Positions 16,400 to 24,853 of a stretch of DNA of 64,000 bases are shown here, piece after piece (the first letter of the stretch is position 1; every line of letters starts with the position of its first letter). This stretch comes from Halopseudomonas salina (lineage in GTDB: Bacteria; Pseudomonadota; Gammaproteobacteria; Pseudomonadales; Pseudomonadaceae), in assembly GCF_008641105.1 (NCBI RefSeq), contig NZ_VTTI01000001.1:536375-600374 (forward strand). Direction: 5' to 3'. The translations under genes were made by a program, and so were the position numbers. The notes below the pieces were generated by a model. The model was not told the origin of the DNA. It searched no databases and saw only the letters and a list, made by a program, of their open reading frames with translations.

Positions 16400-16667
16400 A
16401 ATACCCCCACTCCGTGTGACGGGTATCGACGACTGCGACGCCAGACGGCGTCCTGACGATATAAAGGTCGCGAAATGCGACCTTGGAACATAAGATCAGC
16501 CAAGTTTTTGAGGCTGTCAATGATGGCCACAATGATGGCAGAGACATTTTTTCAGCTTTATCTCTCCTGCCTTCGCCGGAATGTGACCAAAAGGTCATTT
16601 ATTCATGGGTATGGTTTGCACTCGGTCTGAGCTAAGCTAGCCGAGTAACCAGGCGAAGAGAAACGAG
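16400..16667. promoter_or_regulatory. Divergent control region of the accessory cluster and response regulator
   Basis: 268 bases between two divergent start codons. It contains a perfect inverted repeat AAGGTCGC (16464-16471) / GCGACCTT (16477-16484), another TGACC (16584-16588) / GGTCA (16593-16597), a direct repeat of AATGATGGC at 16519 and 16531, and ACTCGG (16620-16625) / CCGAGT (16641-16646) just before the regulator gene. A TTGACA lies on the minus strand (16515-16520), but no -10 at normal spacing is evident. These repeats are plausible operator sites; the protein that binds them is unknown. Confidence 0.5.
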
Positions 16668-17600
16668 ATGGCTAGAGTGTCGGCCCTGGTAGTGGATGAC
16701 GCCCCTTTCATCCGCGACCTGGTAAAAAAAGCATTACGCAGCCAATTCCCCGGCTTGCAGATTGAAGAGGCCGTTAATGGCCGCAAGGCTCAGCAGGTGC
16801 TGAGTCGCGCGGCCTTTGACCTGATTCTGTGTGACTGGGAAATGCCGGAGATGAGCGGGCTCGAGCTGCTGCAATGGTTCCGTGGTCAGCCCGGTTCCGA
16901 GAAGACGCCCTTTATCATGGTGACCAGCCGCGGCGACAAGGAAAATGTCATCGAGGCCATTCAGGCCGGTGTGAGCGATTTTATCGGAAAGCCCTTCACC
17001 AACGAGCAACTGGCGGCCAAGGTTAAAAAGGCGTTGCATCGCAGCGGCAAACTACAGGTGCTGCAGGGCCGTCAGGCTCCGGCCAGCGGCGGAACTGCGC
17101 AGGATTCGGTCGCCAACCTGATGGGGGGGCGCAAGCCTGATAGCGGTTCGAATTCTGTTGCGGCCTCACCCGCAGCTCCGCCGGAGATCAAGCCCGCAAT
17201 CAGTGAAACCGGCGCTACGGACTCCGATACTACCGATGTGCAGGACCGCCCGGCCACCCAACAGGTGCGTGGCCAGGCGCAATTGCGCTTGGCCGGCGGT
17301 CAGTTTGCCTGTGTGGTCAAGACCTTGAGCCTGCGCGATGCGCTGGTAGTGGTCCGACGCAGCGAACATATGCCGCAAGTATTCGAGAGTGGAGTGCTTG
17401 ATCTGGAGCAGGACGCGGACAAGAGTGTCGCGCGCATCAACGCCTACGTGCACGCGGTAGCGTCGATGGAGCCGACAATGGATTGCGAATGGATCAAGGT
17501 TACCCTGAAGTTCGTCGATCAGGATCCGCAGAAATTGGACTACCTATCACGCCTGATCGCGTCCGGCAGTGCTCAACGGCACTATTCGCCAAGCGCCTGA
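16668..17600 (+). CDS. Response regulator: receiver domain with PilZ-like C-terminal domain
   Basis: 310 residues. The receiver domain (1-120) is intact: acidic pair Asp10/Asp11, phospho-acceptor Asp56 in CDWEMP, switch Thr86/Ser87 and Lys108 in GKPF. A Pro/Ala/Ser-rich linker (about 125-200) leads to a C-terminal beta domain (about 205-305: AQLRLAGGQFACVVKTLSLR, then MDCEWIKVTLKFVD) that resembles a PilZ barrel without an obvious RxxxR c-di-GMP motif. There is no DNA-binding helix-turn-helix, so the output is probably protein- or ligand-based. In PAO1 a response regulator (PA5364, from memory) lies next to phoU; here the two are 11 kb apart with the accessory cluster between. Its own sensor kinase is not evident; it converges with phoR. 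Confidence 0.8.
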   Translation: MARVSALVVDDAPFIRDLVKKALRSQFPGLQIEEAVNGRKAQQVLSRAAFDLILCDWEMPEMSGLELLQWFRGQPGSEKTPFIMVTSRGDKENVIEAIQAGVSDFIGKPFTNEQLAAKVKKALHRSGKLQVLQGRQAPASGGTAQDSVANLMGGRKPDSGSNSVAASPAAPPEIKPAISETGATDSDTTDVQDRPATQQVRGQAQLRLAGGQFACVVKTLSLRDALVVVRRSEHMPQVFESGVLDLEQDADKSVARINAYVHAVASMEPTMDCEWIKVTLKFVDQDPQKLDYLSRLIASGSAQRHYSPSA

Positions 17601-17617
17601 ATGAGCGGCCGGGCGGC

Positions 17618-18910
17618 TCAGGCGTCCCGGCTTGCGGGGAAATGACAGGTGAAGACGCTGCCCGTGCCCAGGGTACTTTTGATCTCCAGCCGCGCCCCAT
17701 GGCGTAACAGCACATGCTTGACAATAGCCAGCCCCAGACCTGTTCCGCCGGTATTGGTGCTACGGCTTGAATCCACGCGGTAGAAGCGCTCGGTCAAGCG
17801 GCTGATGTGCTCGGGGGCGATGCCCGTCCCGTTATCACTTACGCTTACATGGGTGCCGTTCTGATCCTGCCAGCAGCGAATACTGATCTCGCCCTGGTCG
17901 GACGTATATTTGACCGCATTGAAAACCAGGTTGGAAAATGCGCTGCGCAGCTCGGCATCGGCGCCAAGCAGGCGTATCGCCGGGTCTGTGTCCAGGTGAA
18001 TCTGATGCCCTCGCTCCGCTGACAGGGCCTGAGCGTCCTGGGATACCGACTTGAGCATCTGACTGATATCCACAGACTTTTTTTCGACAGCGCGATCGTC
18101 GTTTTCCAGGCGGGCCAGCATCAACAGGTCGTTGAGCAGATTCTGCATGCGCTTTGACTGCTGTTCCATCTGCTGCAAGGCTCGCTTCCAGCGCGGATTG
18201 ATAGGTTCATCGGAATCCTGAAGGGTTTCCAGATAACCCACCACAACGGTAAGCGGGGTGCGAAGTTCATGGGAAACGTTGGCAACGAAATCCTTGCGCA
18301 TCTGTTCAAGGTTATGCAGCCGAGTGGTGTCTCTGACCACTATCAGGCGTTCGCCCTGACCATAGTGCGTAATGGTGTACTGCAGCCAGGCGCTCGCGTT
18401 CAGATGGGATGCAATGTCCAGCGGCTCGCGAAAATGATCAGCTTCGAAATATTCGACGAATCGCGGATCACGCAACAGATTGGTCACGTGTTGGCCACTG
18501 TCATCAGGGGCACGAAAGCCCAACAGGCGTTCGGCCGCATGGTTCCACCATTCCAGCCGGCCCTTGGCATCCACCATGACCACAGCGTCACTCAGTGCTG
18601 CAGTTGATGCCTGAATCCGGTCGATCACCAGCTGCTGTTTTGCTCGCATGCGACTGTCGCGGCGTTGTATTCGGTAGATGTTATCGAATATCTCTCCCCA
18701 CAGACCCCGGGTATCCGGTGGGGGATCATTGCGCTGCACACTCAACCATTGCACGAAGCGCGTCATCTGTCGCAGATGCCAGGCTACATACAGGCTCAGT
18801 CCGACTACCAGGCCCCAGGCAATCTGACCGACCAGCATGCCTCCCAGAACACCTGCCAGTAACAGCCAGAACAATAATTTGAACACGCTACCTGTCAAGT
18901 GTGTGCGCAA
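17618..18910 (-). CDS. phoR: Phosphate regulon sensor histidine kinase PhoR
   Basis: 430-residue membrane kinase that autophosphorylates and passes phosphate to PhoB under phosphate limitation. Two close N-terminal helices (about 8-45) with no real periplasmic domain, a charged linker, a PAS domain (about 95-195), the dimerisation domain with phospho-His214 in NVSHELRTP, then the ATPase domain with NLVFNAVKYT, DNGTGI and GTGLGLAIVKH. This layout is typical of PhoR, which senses through the Pst/PhoU complex. It follows phoB on the same strand with a 73-base gap. Confidence 0.95.
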   Translation of the reverse strand: MRTHLTGSVFKLLFWLLLAGVLGGMLVGQIAWGLVVGLSLYVAWHLRQMTRFVQWLSVQRNDPPPDTRGLWGEIFDNIYRIQRRDSRMRAKQQLVIDRIQASTAALSDAVVMVDAKGRLEWWNHAAERLLGFRAPDDSGQHVTNLLRDPRFVEYFEADHFREPLDIASHLNASAWLQYTITHYGQGERLIVVRDTTRLHNLEQMRKDFVANVSHELRTPLTVVVGYLETLQDSDEPINPRWKRALQQMEQQSKRMQNLLNDLLMLARLENDDRAVEKKSVDISQMLKSVSQDAQALSAERGHQIHLDTDPAIRLLGADAELRSAFSNLVFNAVKYTSDQGEISIRCWQDQNGTHVSVSDNGTGIAPEHISRLTERFYRVDSSRSTNTGGTGLGLAIVKHVLLRHGARLEIKSTLGTGSVFTCHFPASRDA

Positions 18911-18983
18911 GACTTACATCCCCTTTTTCAACCCATTGCACTACTGCGCGGAGCGGTAGGCGTTGCACATCACGATACAGGAT

Positions 18984-19673
18984 TCAGGTCTTGGTCGAGA
19001 AGCGGTACCCGGTGCCACGTACAGTTTGCACCAGAGACTCATAATGTGTGCCCAATGCCTTGCGCAGGCGCCGGATATGCACGTCAACGGTGCGTTCCTC
19101 GACATAGACATTGCCACCCCATACCTGGTCGAGCAATTGACTGCGAGTATAAACGCGCTCCTGGTGAGTCATGAAGAACTGCAACAGACGGTATTCGGTT
19201 GGACCCATCTCTGCGGGGCGATCATCAATGGTGACCCTGTGGCTGGCTGGGTCCAGGTGCAACCCGTCGACCTCCAGTGGGGCATCATTGTCCGGAGGCC
19301 CGGCGCGACGCAGAACGGCCTTGAGTCGGGCTACCAGTTCCCGGGGTGAAAAAGGCTTGGTGATGTAATCATCCGCACCGACTTCCAGACCCTGGATCTT
19401 GTTGTCTTCCTCACCCTTGGCGGTAAGCATGATAATGGGGATATCAGCCGTCAGTTCATTGCGCTTCAGCCGTCTGGCCAGCTCTATGCCGGTAGTGCCG
19501 GGGAGCATCCAGTCGAGCAGAATGAGGTCGGGCTGCCGATCAATAATGCTGGCGTGGGCCTGCTGGGTGTTTTCTGCCTCGACACAATCGTATCCGGCCA
19601 TTTCCAACGCAACAGCGATCATCTCGCGGATCGGCGCTTCGTCATCGACTATCAGTATGGTCTTGCCTGCCAT
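18984..19673 (-). CDS. phoB: Phosphate regulon response regulator PhoB
   Basis: OmpR-type regulator of 229 residues that activates phosphate-starvation genes. The receiver has Asp10/Asp11, phospho-acceptor Asp54 in LLDWMLPG and KPFSPREL. The winged-helix DNA-binding domain (about 130-227) includes [20 protein letters not shown] and [16 protein letters not shown], as in PhoB. It is the first gene of the phoB-phoR pair. Confidence 0.96.
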   Translation of the reverse strand: MAGKTILIVDDEAPIREMIAVALEMAGYDCVEAENTQQAHASIIDRQPDLILLDWMLPGTTGIELARRLKRNELTADIPIIMLTAKGEEDNKIQGLEVGADDYITKPFSPRELVARLKAVLRRAGPPDNDAPLEVDGLHLDPASHRVTIDDRPAEMGPTEYRLLQFFMTHQERVYTRSQLLDQVWGGNVYVEERTVDVHIRRLRKALGTHYESLVQTVRGTGYRFSTKT

Positions 19674-19713
19674 GAATCACCATCCGTTGCTGAATCTCAG
19701 GTGCAACGATTAG

Positions 19714-19731
19714 ATAACACTTTTATTGCAG
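19714..19731 (-). promoter_or_regulatory. Possible degenerate Pho box before phoB
   Basis: On the minus strand the sequence reads CTGCAAT, four bases, GTGTTAT. Each half matches five of seven bases of the Pho box half-site CTGTCAT with the right four-base spacing, and it lies 41 bases before the phoB ATG, where autoregulation by PhoB would be expected. Confidence 0.4.
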
Positions 19732-19774
19732 TTGTGTGACTTTACGGTGGCAGCTCGGTGAATCAGTGCATTCT

Positions 19775-20650
19775 TCAGTCCAGCATGGTGTCCAGAGCCA
19801 GACCGATAAACACCAGCATACCGAGCCAATGGTTGGAGAGAAACGCGCGCAGGCACTGATCAGCCTCGCGATTGCGTATCAGGCGTTGCTGCCAGACGAA
19901 CCCACCCAGCATGCCGAGCAGCCCAAGATGGAAGTACAGACCCAGGTCGAAGCGGGCACCGACCATGAGCAGGCACAGCAGGGTGAGGCCTTGAAGTAGC
20001 CCGATGATTGTCCGGTCTGCTTCACCAAAGAGTATTGCGGTGGATTTGACCCCTATCTGCAGGTCATCCTCCCGGTCGCACATGGCGTATTCGGTATCGT
20101 AGGCCACTGTCCAGATCAGGTTGGCAAGATAGATGAGCCAGAGTATGTGGGGCAGCTCGCCGGTCTGCGCGGCGAACGCCATGGGGATGGCCCATGAAAA
20201 CGCTGCACCCAGCACCAGTTGCGGATAAAAGGTAAAGCGCTTGCAAAATGGATACAGCGCGGCGAGCGCCAGCCCGCCGAAAGCCAGGAGAATGGTCAGT
20301 CCGTTGGTCAGCAGTACCAGAAACGCACTTGTTGCGACCAGTATGCCGAAGGTGATCAGCGCCTCGCGCGGGCTGACCTTGCCGGTCGCCAGTGGGCGGG
20401 TGCGGGTCCGGCTGACGTGGCCGTCGATATTGCGGTCCGCGTAGTCATTGATGACACAGCCAGCGGCCCGCATCAGGAAAACGCCGAGTACGAAAACAAC
20501 CAGTACGCGCATGTCAGGCAGACCATCAGCTGCCAGCCATAGGGCCCACAAGGTCGGCCATAGCAGCAACCAGGTACCTATGGGGCGGTCCAGGCGCATC
20601 AGTTGCACGAAGTCGGGACCGCGGGGGTGGATGCGGGCGGCAATTTTCAT
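19775..20650 (-). CDS. ubiA: 4-hydroxybenzoate octaprenyltransferase UbiA
   Basis: Membrane prenyltransferase that joins a polyprenyl chain to 4-hydroxybenzoate in ubiquinone synthesis. Both Asp-rich magnesium/diphosphate motifs are present: [20 protein letters not shown] and [13 protein letters not shown], among about eight to nine hydrophobic helices. The ATG at 20650 gives 291 residues, the usual length. The frame stays open upstream, with other candidate starts at 20689 (ATG, three bases after the ubiC stop) and a GTG at 20665 behind AGGAG, so the start is uncertain by up to 13 residues. It follows ubiC on the same strand. Confidence 0.93.
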   Translation of the reverse strand: MKIAARIHPRGPDFVQLMRLDRPIGTWLLLWPTLWALWLAADGLPDMRVLVVFVLGVFLMRAAGCVINDYADRNIDGHVSRTRTRPLATGKVSPREALITFGILVATSAFLVLLTNGLTILLAFGGLALAALYPFCKRFTFYPQLVLGAAFSWAIPMAFAAQTGELPHILWLIYLANLIWTVAYDTEYAMCDREDDLQIGVKSTAILFGEADRTIIGLLQGLTLLCLLMVGARFDLGLYFHLGLLGMLGGFVWQQRLIRNREADQCLRAFLSNHWLGMLVFIGLALDTMLD

Positions 20651-20693
20651 CGTCAGGCCTGGCACGGGGTGGGTTCTCCTTGATGACATGAGC

Positions 20694-21272
20694 TCAGGCT
20701 GGCGGCCAGCCTGGTAGAAATACTTCGCAAACCAGCAGTCGGAATTCGCCGTCACAAAATAATGATCGTCTGGCCCAGCAGCTATTGAGCTGGGCTTCTG
20801 GCGACACCTGGGATGGTAACCAGGAGGTCGGATAGAGGCTGATTTCTATGCTGCCCCGGCTGATCTCCGGCTTCCCAAACAGCAACTCGCCCAGGCTTCG
20901 TGTTCCCAGTTCCTGCAATTCCAGGGTCGAACGCTCCAGGGCGGCGAGTGGAGCTATGCTGCGCGCAAATACTCGGGCTTCGCCCGCGGTGTGCAGCAGG
21001 ACCTCGCGCACCCAGACCAGCTCTTCACACTGCAAACCCAGGGCCAGGACCTCATCTGGCCGAGCTGGTTCGCGCCCCTGGTGCAGAACCTCTACCGCAA
21101 AATCAGCGTTGCCGGCAGCGTCAAGGCGAGCCGTCAGCGAGCCTTCATCACTCAGCCAGTCAAGCAGCGGAGTCGGAGGTGGCGCAGGGTGAAGTGAAAC
21201 AGCGTACCAGTCAGGCAGGGTCACGGCAGGGCATCGTCGCAGAGCAGTTGATCGGAGGCGCAAGGTTAGCAT
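20694..21272 (-). CDS. ubiC: Chorismate lyase UbiC
   Basis: Makes 4-hydroxybenzoate and pyruvate from chorismate, the first committed step of ubiquinone synthesis and the substrate supply for UbiA beside it. Conserved features include [22 protein letters not shown] (active-site Arg), ARSIAPL and CWARRSLF near the end. I use the ATG at 21272 (192 residues); the open frame continues to 21320, but the extra residues [16 protein letters not shown] are not obviously part of the family. Its upstream region is shared with the rubredoxin gene on the other strand. Confidence 0.85.
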   Translation of the reverse strand: MLTLRLRSTALRRCPAVTLPDWYAVSLHPAPPPTPLLDWLSDEGSLTARLDAAGNADFAVEVLHQGREPARPDEVLALGLQCEELVWVREVLLHTAGEARVFARSIAPLAALERSTLELQELGTRSLGELLFGKPEISRGSIEISLYPTSWLPSQVSPEAQLNSCWARRSLFCDGEFRLLVCEVFLPGWPPA

Positions 21273-21370
21273 GAATGGGAGCTGGCCCGCTGCGGGTTGC
21301 AGCTTGGCGTATCGAGGCAATTCCGGTAGTGTCCATGTACTCTTTCTATACCCTTTTCCAGGAAAACTGC

Positions 21371-21538
21371 ATGAAGAAGTGGCAATGTGTTGTATGCGGA
21401 TTCATCTATGACGAGGCCGAAGGCTGGCCTGACGAAGGCATAGCCGCCGGTACCCGTTGGGAAGATGTCCCGGCTGATTGGCAATGCCCCGACTGTGGCG
21501 TAGGCAAAGAAGATTTCGAAATGATCGAGATGGGCTAA
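21371..21538 (+). CDS. rubA: Rubredoxin
   Basis: Small iron protein (55 residues) carrying electrons from rubredoxin reductase, as in alkane hydroxylation. Both iron-binding Cys pairs are present: [13 protein letters not shown] and [12 protein letters not shown], around the WEDVPADW core. The ATG at 21371 follows AGGAAAA. The reductase gene starts 24 bases downstream on the same strand. PAO1 has two tandem rubredoxins here; this window has one. Confidence 0.95.
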   Translation: MKKWQCVVCGFIYDEAEGWPDEGIAAGTRWEDVPADWQCPDCGVGKEDFEMIEMG

Positions 21539-21561
21539 GCCCGCCATGAAGGAGTTCGAAC

Positions 21562-22716
21562 GTGTCTGATACCGGTCCGTTGATCATAGTTGGAACCGGC
21601 CTGGCCGGTTATAACCTGGCCAAGGAAGTGCGCAAGCTGGATAACCAGCGTGAGCTTATTCTGCTTACCGCCGATGACGGCCGATTCTACTCCAAGCCGC
21701 TGCTGTCCACTGGTTTTGCCAAGGGCAAACAGGCGGATGAGCTGGCGATGCAGGATGCCACCGCCATGGCCGCCCAACTGAACGCGCAGATAATGCCGTA
21801 TACCCGGGTGCTCCAGGTCGATCCTCAGTCGCGCACCATCCGGACCCAGAACGGCGAGTTGCATTACGGCGATCTGGTGCTGGCTTGTGGTGCCCACGCA
21901 AGACCCTTCCCGCTGGCCGAGGAAATGCATGAGCGGGTGCTTTCGATCAACGATCTTGGCGACTATGGCCGGTTCCGGGAGGCACTCCAGGGACGCAAGC
22001 GCATAGCTATCATCGGTGCTGGATTGATCGGCAGCGAGTTTGCCAATGATCTGGCATTGGGCGGACTGGAAGTGCAGGTGATTGCCCCGGATGAGCAGTT
22101 GATGCCTGGCCTGATCCCTGATCAGATCGCCGCTCCGGTACAAGCTGCTCTGCAGGAACTGGGCGTGCAGTTCCATCTGGGGCGATCGGTTGTTGCCGTG
22201 CATCCAGCCGACGCAGCGCTGAGTCTTGAGCTGGATGACGGCAGTCGTATCGAGGCTGATCAGGTATTGTCGGCTATCGGCCTGATTGCCAATACCACAC
22301 TGGCACACGAGGCGGGCCTGCTCTGTGGTCGCGGCATTCAGGTGGATCGCTATCTGCGCACGTCTGATCCGCATGTCTACGCGCTGGGCGATTGCGCCGA
22401 GGTCACGGGCATGCAGTTGATGTATGTGATGCCGCTGATGAGTTGCGCCCGGGCGCTGGCGCGGACCTTGGCGCAGGACCCCACCGAGGTCAGTTATCCG
22501 GTGATGCCGGTGATGGTCAAGACGCCTGCGTGCCCGCTTGTCGTTGCACCGCCAGTCACTACGACTAATGGACTGTGGACGGTCAGTGGCGAAGGTCAGA
22601 ATATGAAAGCACTTTTCCACGACGCCGATGGCATGCTCCACGGCTACGCGCTGACGGGTACCGCAGTGAGTGAGAAATTGCAGCTGAATCGCCAATTGCC
22701 GGCCTGGCTAGTCTGA
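21562..22716 (+). CDS. Rubredoxin-NAD(+) reductase (FAD-dependent)
   Basis: 384-residue FAD/NAD(P) oxidoreductase that reduces rubredoxin. The N-terminal FAD fold has VGTGLAGYNLAKEVRKL; the NAD-binding fold is IAIIGAGLIGSEFANDLALG (about 148-167); YALGDCAEV near 275 closes the FAD site. It begins with GTG preceded by GGAG at seven bases. It forms an electron-transfer pair with the rubredoxin gene just upstream. The long antisense frame 21535-22695 is a shadow. Confidence 0.93.
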   Translation: MSDTGPLIIVGTGLAGYNLAKEVRKLDNQRELILLTADDGRFYSKPLLSTGFAKGKQADELAMQDATAMAAQLNAQIMPYTRVLQVDPQSRTIRTQNGELHYGDLVLACGAHARPFPLAEEMHERVLSINDLGDYGRFREALQGRKRIAIIGAGLIGSEFANDLALGGLEVQVIAPDEQLMPGLIPDQIAAPVQAALQELGVQFHLGRSVVAVHPADAALSLELDDGSRIEADQVLSAIGLIANTTLAHEAGLLCGRGIQVDRYLRTSDPHVYALGDCAEVTGMQLMYVMPLMSCARALARTLAQDPTEVSYPVMPVMVKTPACPLVVAPPVTTTNGLWTVSGEGQNMKALFHDADGMLHGYALTGTAVSEKLQLNRQLPAWLV

Positions 22717-22838
22717 CAAATCGGGCAAACTGGCGGGCCATATTGCCTTTTGTCGGGAAAACGGTGAAACACCGCACAGGCCGCAGGCTATACGACTGGC
22801 ACAACATGCCAAGTCATGCGATGCTGCCCGAGCACTAG

Positions 22839-22891
22839 ACGCCCTGCCAGCCAGCTCTGGTCGGCGTGGCAATCGTTGCGAGGAAGCAACG
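22839..22891 (+). other. Leader hairpins before the HU-like gene
   Basis: In the 208-base gap before the HU-like gene two short inverted repeats occur: ACGCC around 22839 with GGCGT around 22863, and CGTTGC (22874-22879) with GCAACG (22886-22891). They may structure the 5' leader. No promoter is clear. Confidence 0.3.
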
Positions 22892-22924
22892 GTGAAAAAC
22901 AAAAACAACATGAAGAGGCTTCAT

Positions 22925-23197
22925 ATGCGTAAACCGGATCTCGCTGCAGCTATCGCTGACAAGGCTGACCTGACCAAAGACCAGGCAAATCGAGTACTTA
23001 ACGCTGTTCTTGATGAAATCACCCAGGCACTGAGCCGCAAAGACACCGTTACTCTGGTGGGCTTTGGCACTTTTCTGCAACGCCACCGTGGTGCCCGCAC
23101 GGGTAAAAACCCGCAAACCGGTGCTCCCGTCGATATCAAGGCCAGCAATACTGTTTCCTTCAAGCCGGGCAAGAGCCTGAAAGAATCAATCAACTGA
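22925..23197 (+). CDS. HU-family DNA-binding protein
   Basis: 90-residue nucleoid protein of the HU/IHF family: N-terminal helices (MRKPDLAAAIADKADLTKDQ), then the body with VTLVGFGTFLQRHRGARTGK, the arm containing NPQTGAPV (the intercalating Pro) and the ending VSFKPGKSLKESI. It corresponds to the extra HU-like gene at the same place in PAO1 rather than hupB. The ATG at 22925 has GAAGAGG upstream; an earlier in-frame GTG at 22892 lies within a small hairpin. Confidence 0.9.
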   Translation: MRKPDLAAAIADKADLTKDQANRVLNAVLDEITQALSRKDTVTLVGFGTFLQRHRGARTGKNPQTGAPVDIKASNTVSFKPGKSLKESIN

Positions 23198-23214
23198 GAT
23201 ATGGCCGACGTGTG

Positions 23215-23241
23215 GGTGGCCCCTTTTTTGCGGGGGCCGCC
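23215..23241. terminator. Hairpin after the HU-like gene
   Basis: A nine-base stem GGTGGCCCC / GGGGCCGCC (one G-T pair) with a T-rich nine-base loop (TTTTTTGCG). It lies 17 bases after the HU-like gene stop, between it and the converging HDOD gene. The T-run is in the loop rather than after the stem, so it is not a standard terminator. Confidence 0.45.
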
Positions 23242-23312
23242 TGCGCAATCAGTGCGCCATGGCCAAACTTTGCCCGGTCAGGGCGTTGGGCATAACGCTC
23301 ATTGCGGCTACA

Positions 23313-24716
23313 TCAGCCGTGCTGGTACTGGGTGACCAGCAGCCGCAGCGCTTCCCGCGCATCCAGAACCTTGTGAACCACCTCAGACGCTTTTTCGCTA
23401 CTCAATTCCAGACGCGCCAGTAACGCTTCAGGTATCGGCATTGGCGCGCCTTCGCCAATATTCTGCTCCTGGAGAAGCGCCTGGGCGAGATACACGAGGT
23501 TGGCATACACGTGATCCTCACCAGCGTAATCGGGATCGTGCTGATAGCGCATCGCTGTGGAAATTTCCGAAGGCATATCCCAGAAACGCATCAGCCAGCT
23601 ACCGATCTGATCGCGAGTCACACCCAATAGATGCTGGTCGATCAGATGTGGCTGCACATGTGGGTTGGCTTCCTGGTGGCGACAGATGGTATGGAAATAG
23701 GGCGGAAAGATATAGGCGAGAACCAGGTAGCCGAAATTGTGCAGCAAACCGGCAAGGTAATTCAGGCCTAGCTCGGGCCGCTTGTTGCGCGGTATGGCCT
23801 TGGCCAGTCCTTCGATCACTGCCGCGCTATAGATCGCCTGCTCCCAGTAGCCGGTAGCGCCCTCAGGTGCGTCCTTGGGGAGCGTGAAAGTCTTGCCTAG
23901 CGCAAGGCCAACCGCCAGGTTGATGACGAGGTCGAATCCAAGCACCCGTCCGATGGCATCCTCCACAGAGCGTATCTTGCCGGGCGCCGCGTAGAAGGGC
24001 GATGAGGCCCAGCTGACGACCTGAGCAGCAAGGCTGGGGTCGGTTTCCACCAGATCCGCCAACTCCATGAGATCGGCATCGGGTTTGCTGCGCAGTTTCA
24101 TGATTTTCTGTGCGGTGGCAGGCAGCGGGGGGATCTCGATGGTTTCTTCCAGCCGCTGACGCATGCGCAGGGCGGTGAAGTTGCTGACCGCACGGCTCAG
24201 ATCCTGTCCGTCCTGGGCAGGATCCGCAGATAGGCTGTTCAGCCCATCCAGGGGTACTGCAAAATGGGCTGCGCTGGCTTTTGACAATAGCAGGTGCGCG
24301 GATTTCTGGTCGAGCTCAAGGCTCCAGCCGGCCAGCCCACTATCCAGCCACAGGCTTTGCTGCGCCAGTAGACTCTGCTCCACGATGCAGGGGGAACTGA
24401 ACAGAATGGGCAAGCCGGGCAGCTGGTTGAGCTGATGCTTGGCGAGAATCCGCTGCAGTTGGGCCGCGCGCACCGGCTCAAGCTCCCGGCCGAGAAGTGC
24501 TCCGGCTTTTTTCAGGTCCAGCAGGTGGTCAGTCGGAAAGAGCGCCAGTACGGTACCTATCGAATCGCAGAGAAGGCAGGCCTGTACCTGTTGCTTGCCG
24601 GGAACTGTGTGTGGTGTCGGTCGCAACTTGTAATCTATGGCCTGTTGCTGAAGTAATTTCTCGATCAGGTGGGGCAGGCCTGCGCTGGTTTCCGGGGTAG
24701 GAGCAGAACTGTTCAT
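23313..24716 (-). CDS. YbaK-like domain plus HDOD domain signalling protein
   Basis: 467 residues. The N-terminal part (about 15-150) resembles the YbaK/aminoacyl-tRNA deacylase fold (HTVPGKQQVQACLLCDSIGT; then TDHLLDLKKAGALLGRELEP). From about 195 to 410 it is an HDOD domain (IPPLPATAQKIMKLRSKPDA, LVETDPSLAAQVVSWASSPF), the HD-related fold found in regulators of motility and stress that usually lacks catalysis. The N-terminal domain lacks an evident catalytic Lys pattern and may only bind ligand. An HDOD gene is at the same place in PAO1. It lies 137 bases after recG on the same strand. Confidence 0.8.
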   Translation of the reverse strand: MNSSAPTPETSAGLPHLIEKLLQQQAIDYKLRPTPHTVPGKQQVQACLLCDSIGTVLALFPTDHLLDLKKAGALLGRELEPVRAAQLQRILAKHQLNQLPGLPILFSSPCIVEQSLLAQQSLWLDSGLAGWSLELDQKSAHLLLSKASAAHFAVPLDGLNSLSADPAQDGQDLSRAVSNFTALRMRQRLEETIEIPPLPATAQKIMKLRSKPDADLMELADLVETDPSLAAQVVSWASSPFYAAPGKIRSVEDAIGRVLGFDLVINLAVGLALGKTFTLPKDAPEGATGYWEQAIYSAAVIEGLAKAIPRNKRPELGLNYLAGLLHNFGYLVLAYIFPPYFHTICRHQEANPHVQPHLIDQHLLGVTRDQIGSWLMRFWDMPSEISTAMRYQHDPDYAGEDHVYANLVYLAQALLQEQNIGEGAPMPIPEALLARLELSSEKASEVVHKVLDAREALRLLVTQYQHG

Positions 24717-24853
24717 CGGCAGGTTCCTTTATTGTTCAGCGTTCACCGACGCGAACTGCCTTGGCGTCTTGGTGAACCTGGATCGTCTGTTTAGGCTATC
24801 GGGATATTAGCACGGGCGCATACAAGGTGCTTCTTACAGGGGCGTGCATCGGA

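Noticed and set aside
16400..16667. Sigma-54 promoter for the cluster
   Set aside because: TGGC-like sequences are present on the minus strand but none is followed by TGC at the required spacing.
21535..22695. 386-residue minus-strand open frame opposite rubredoxin reductase
   Set aside because: Shadow of a conserved FAD/NAD enzyme; no ribosome site or recognisable domain.
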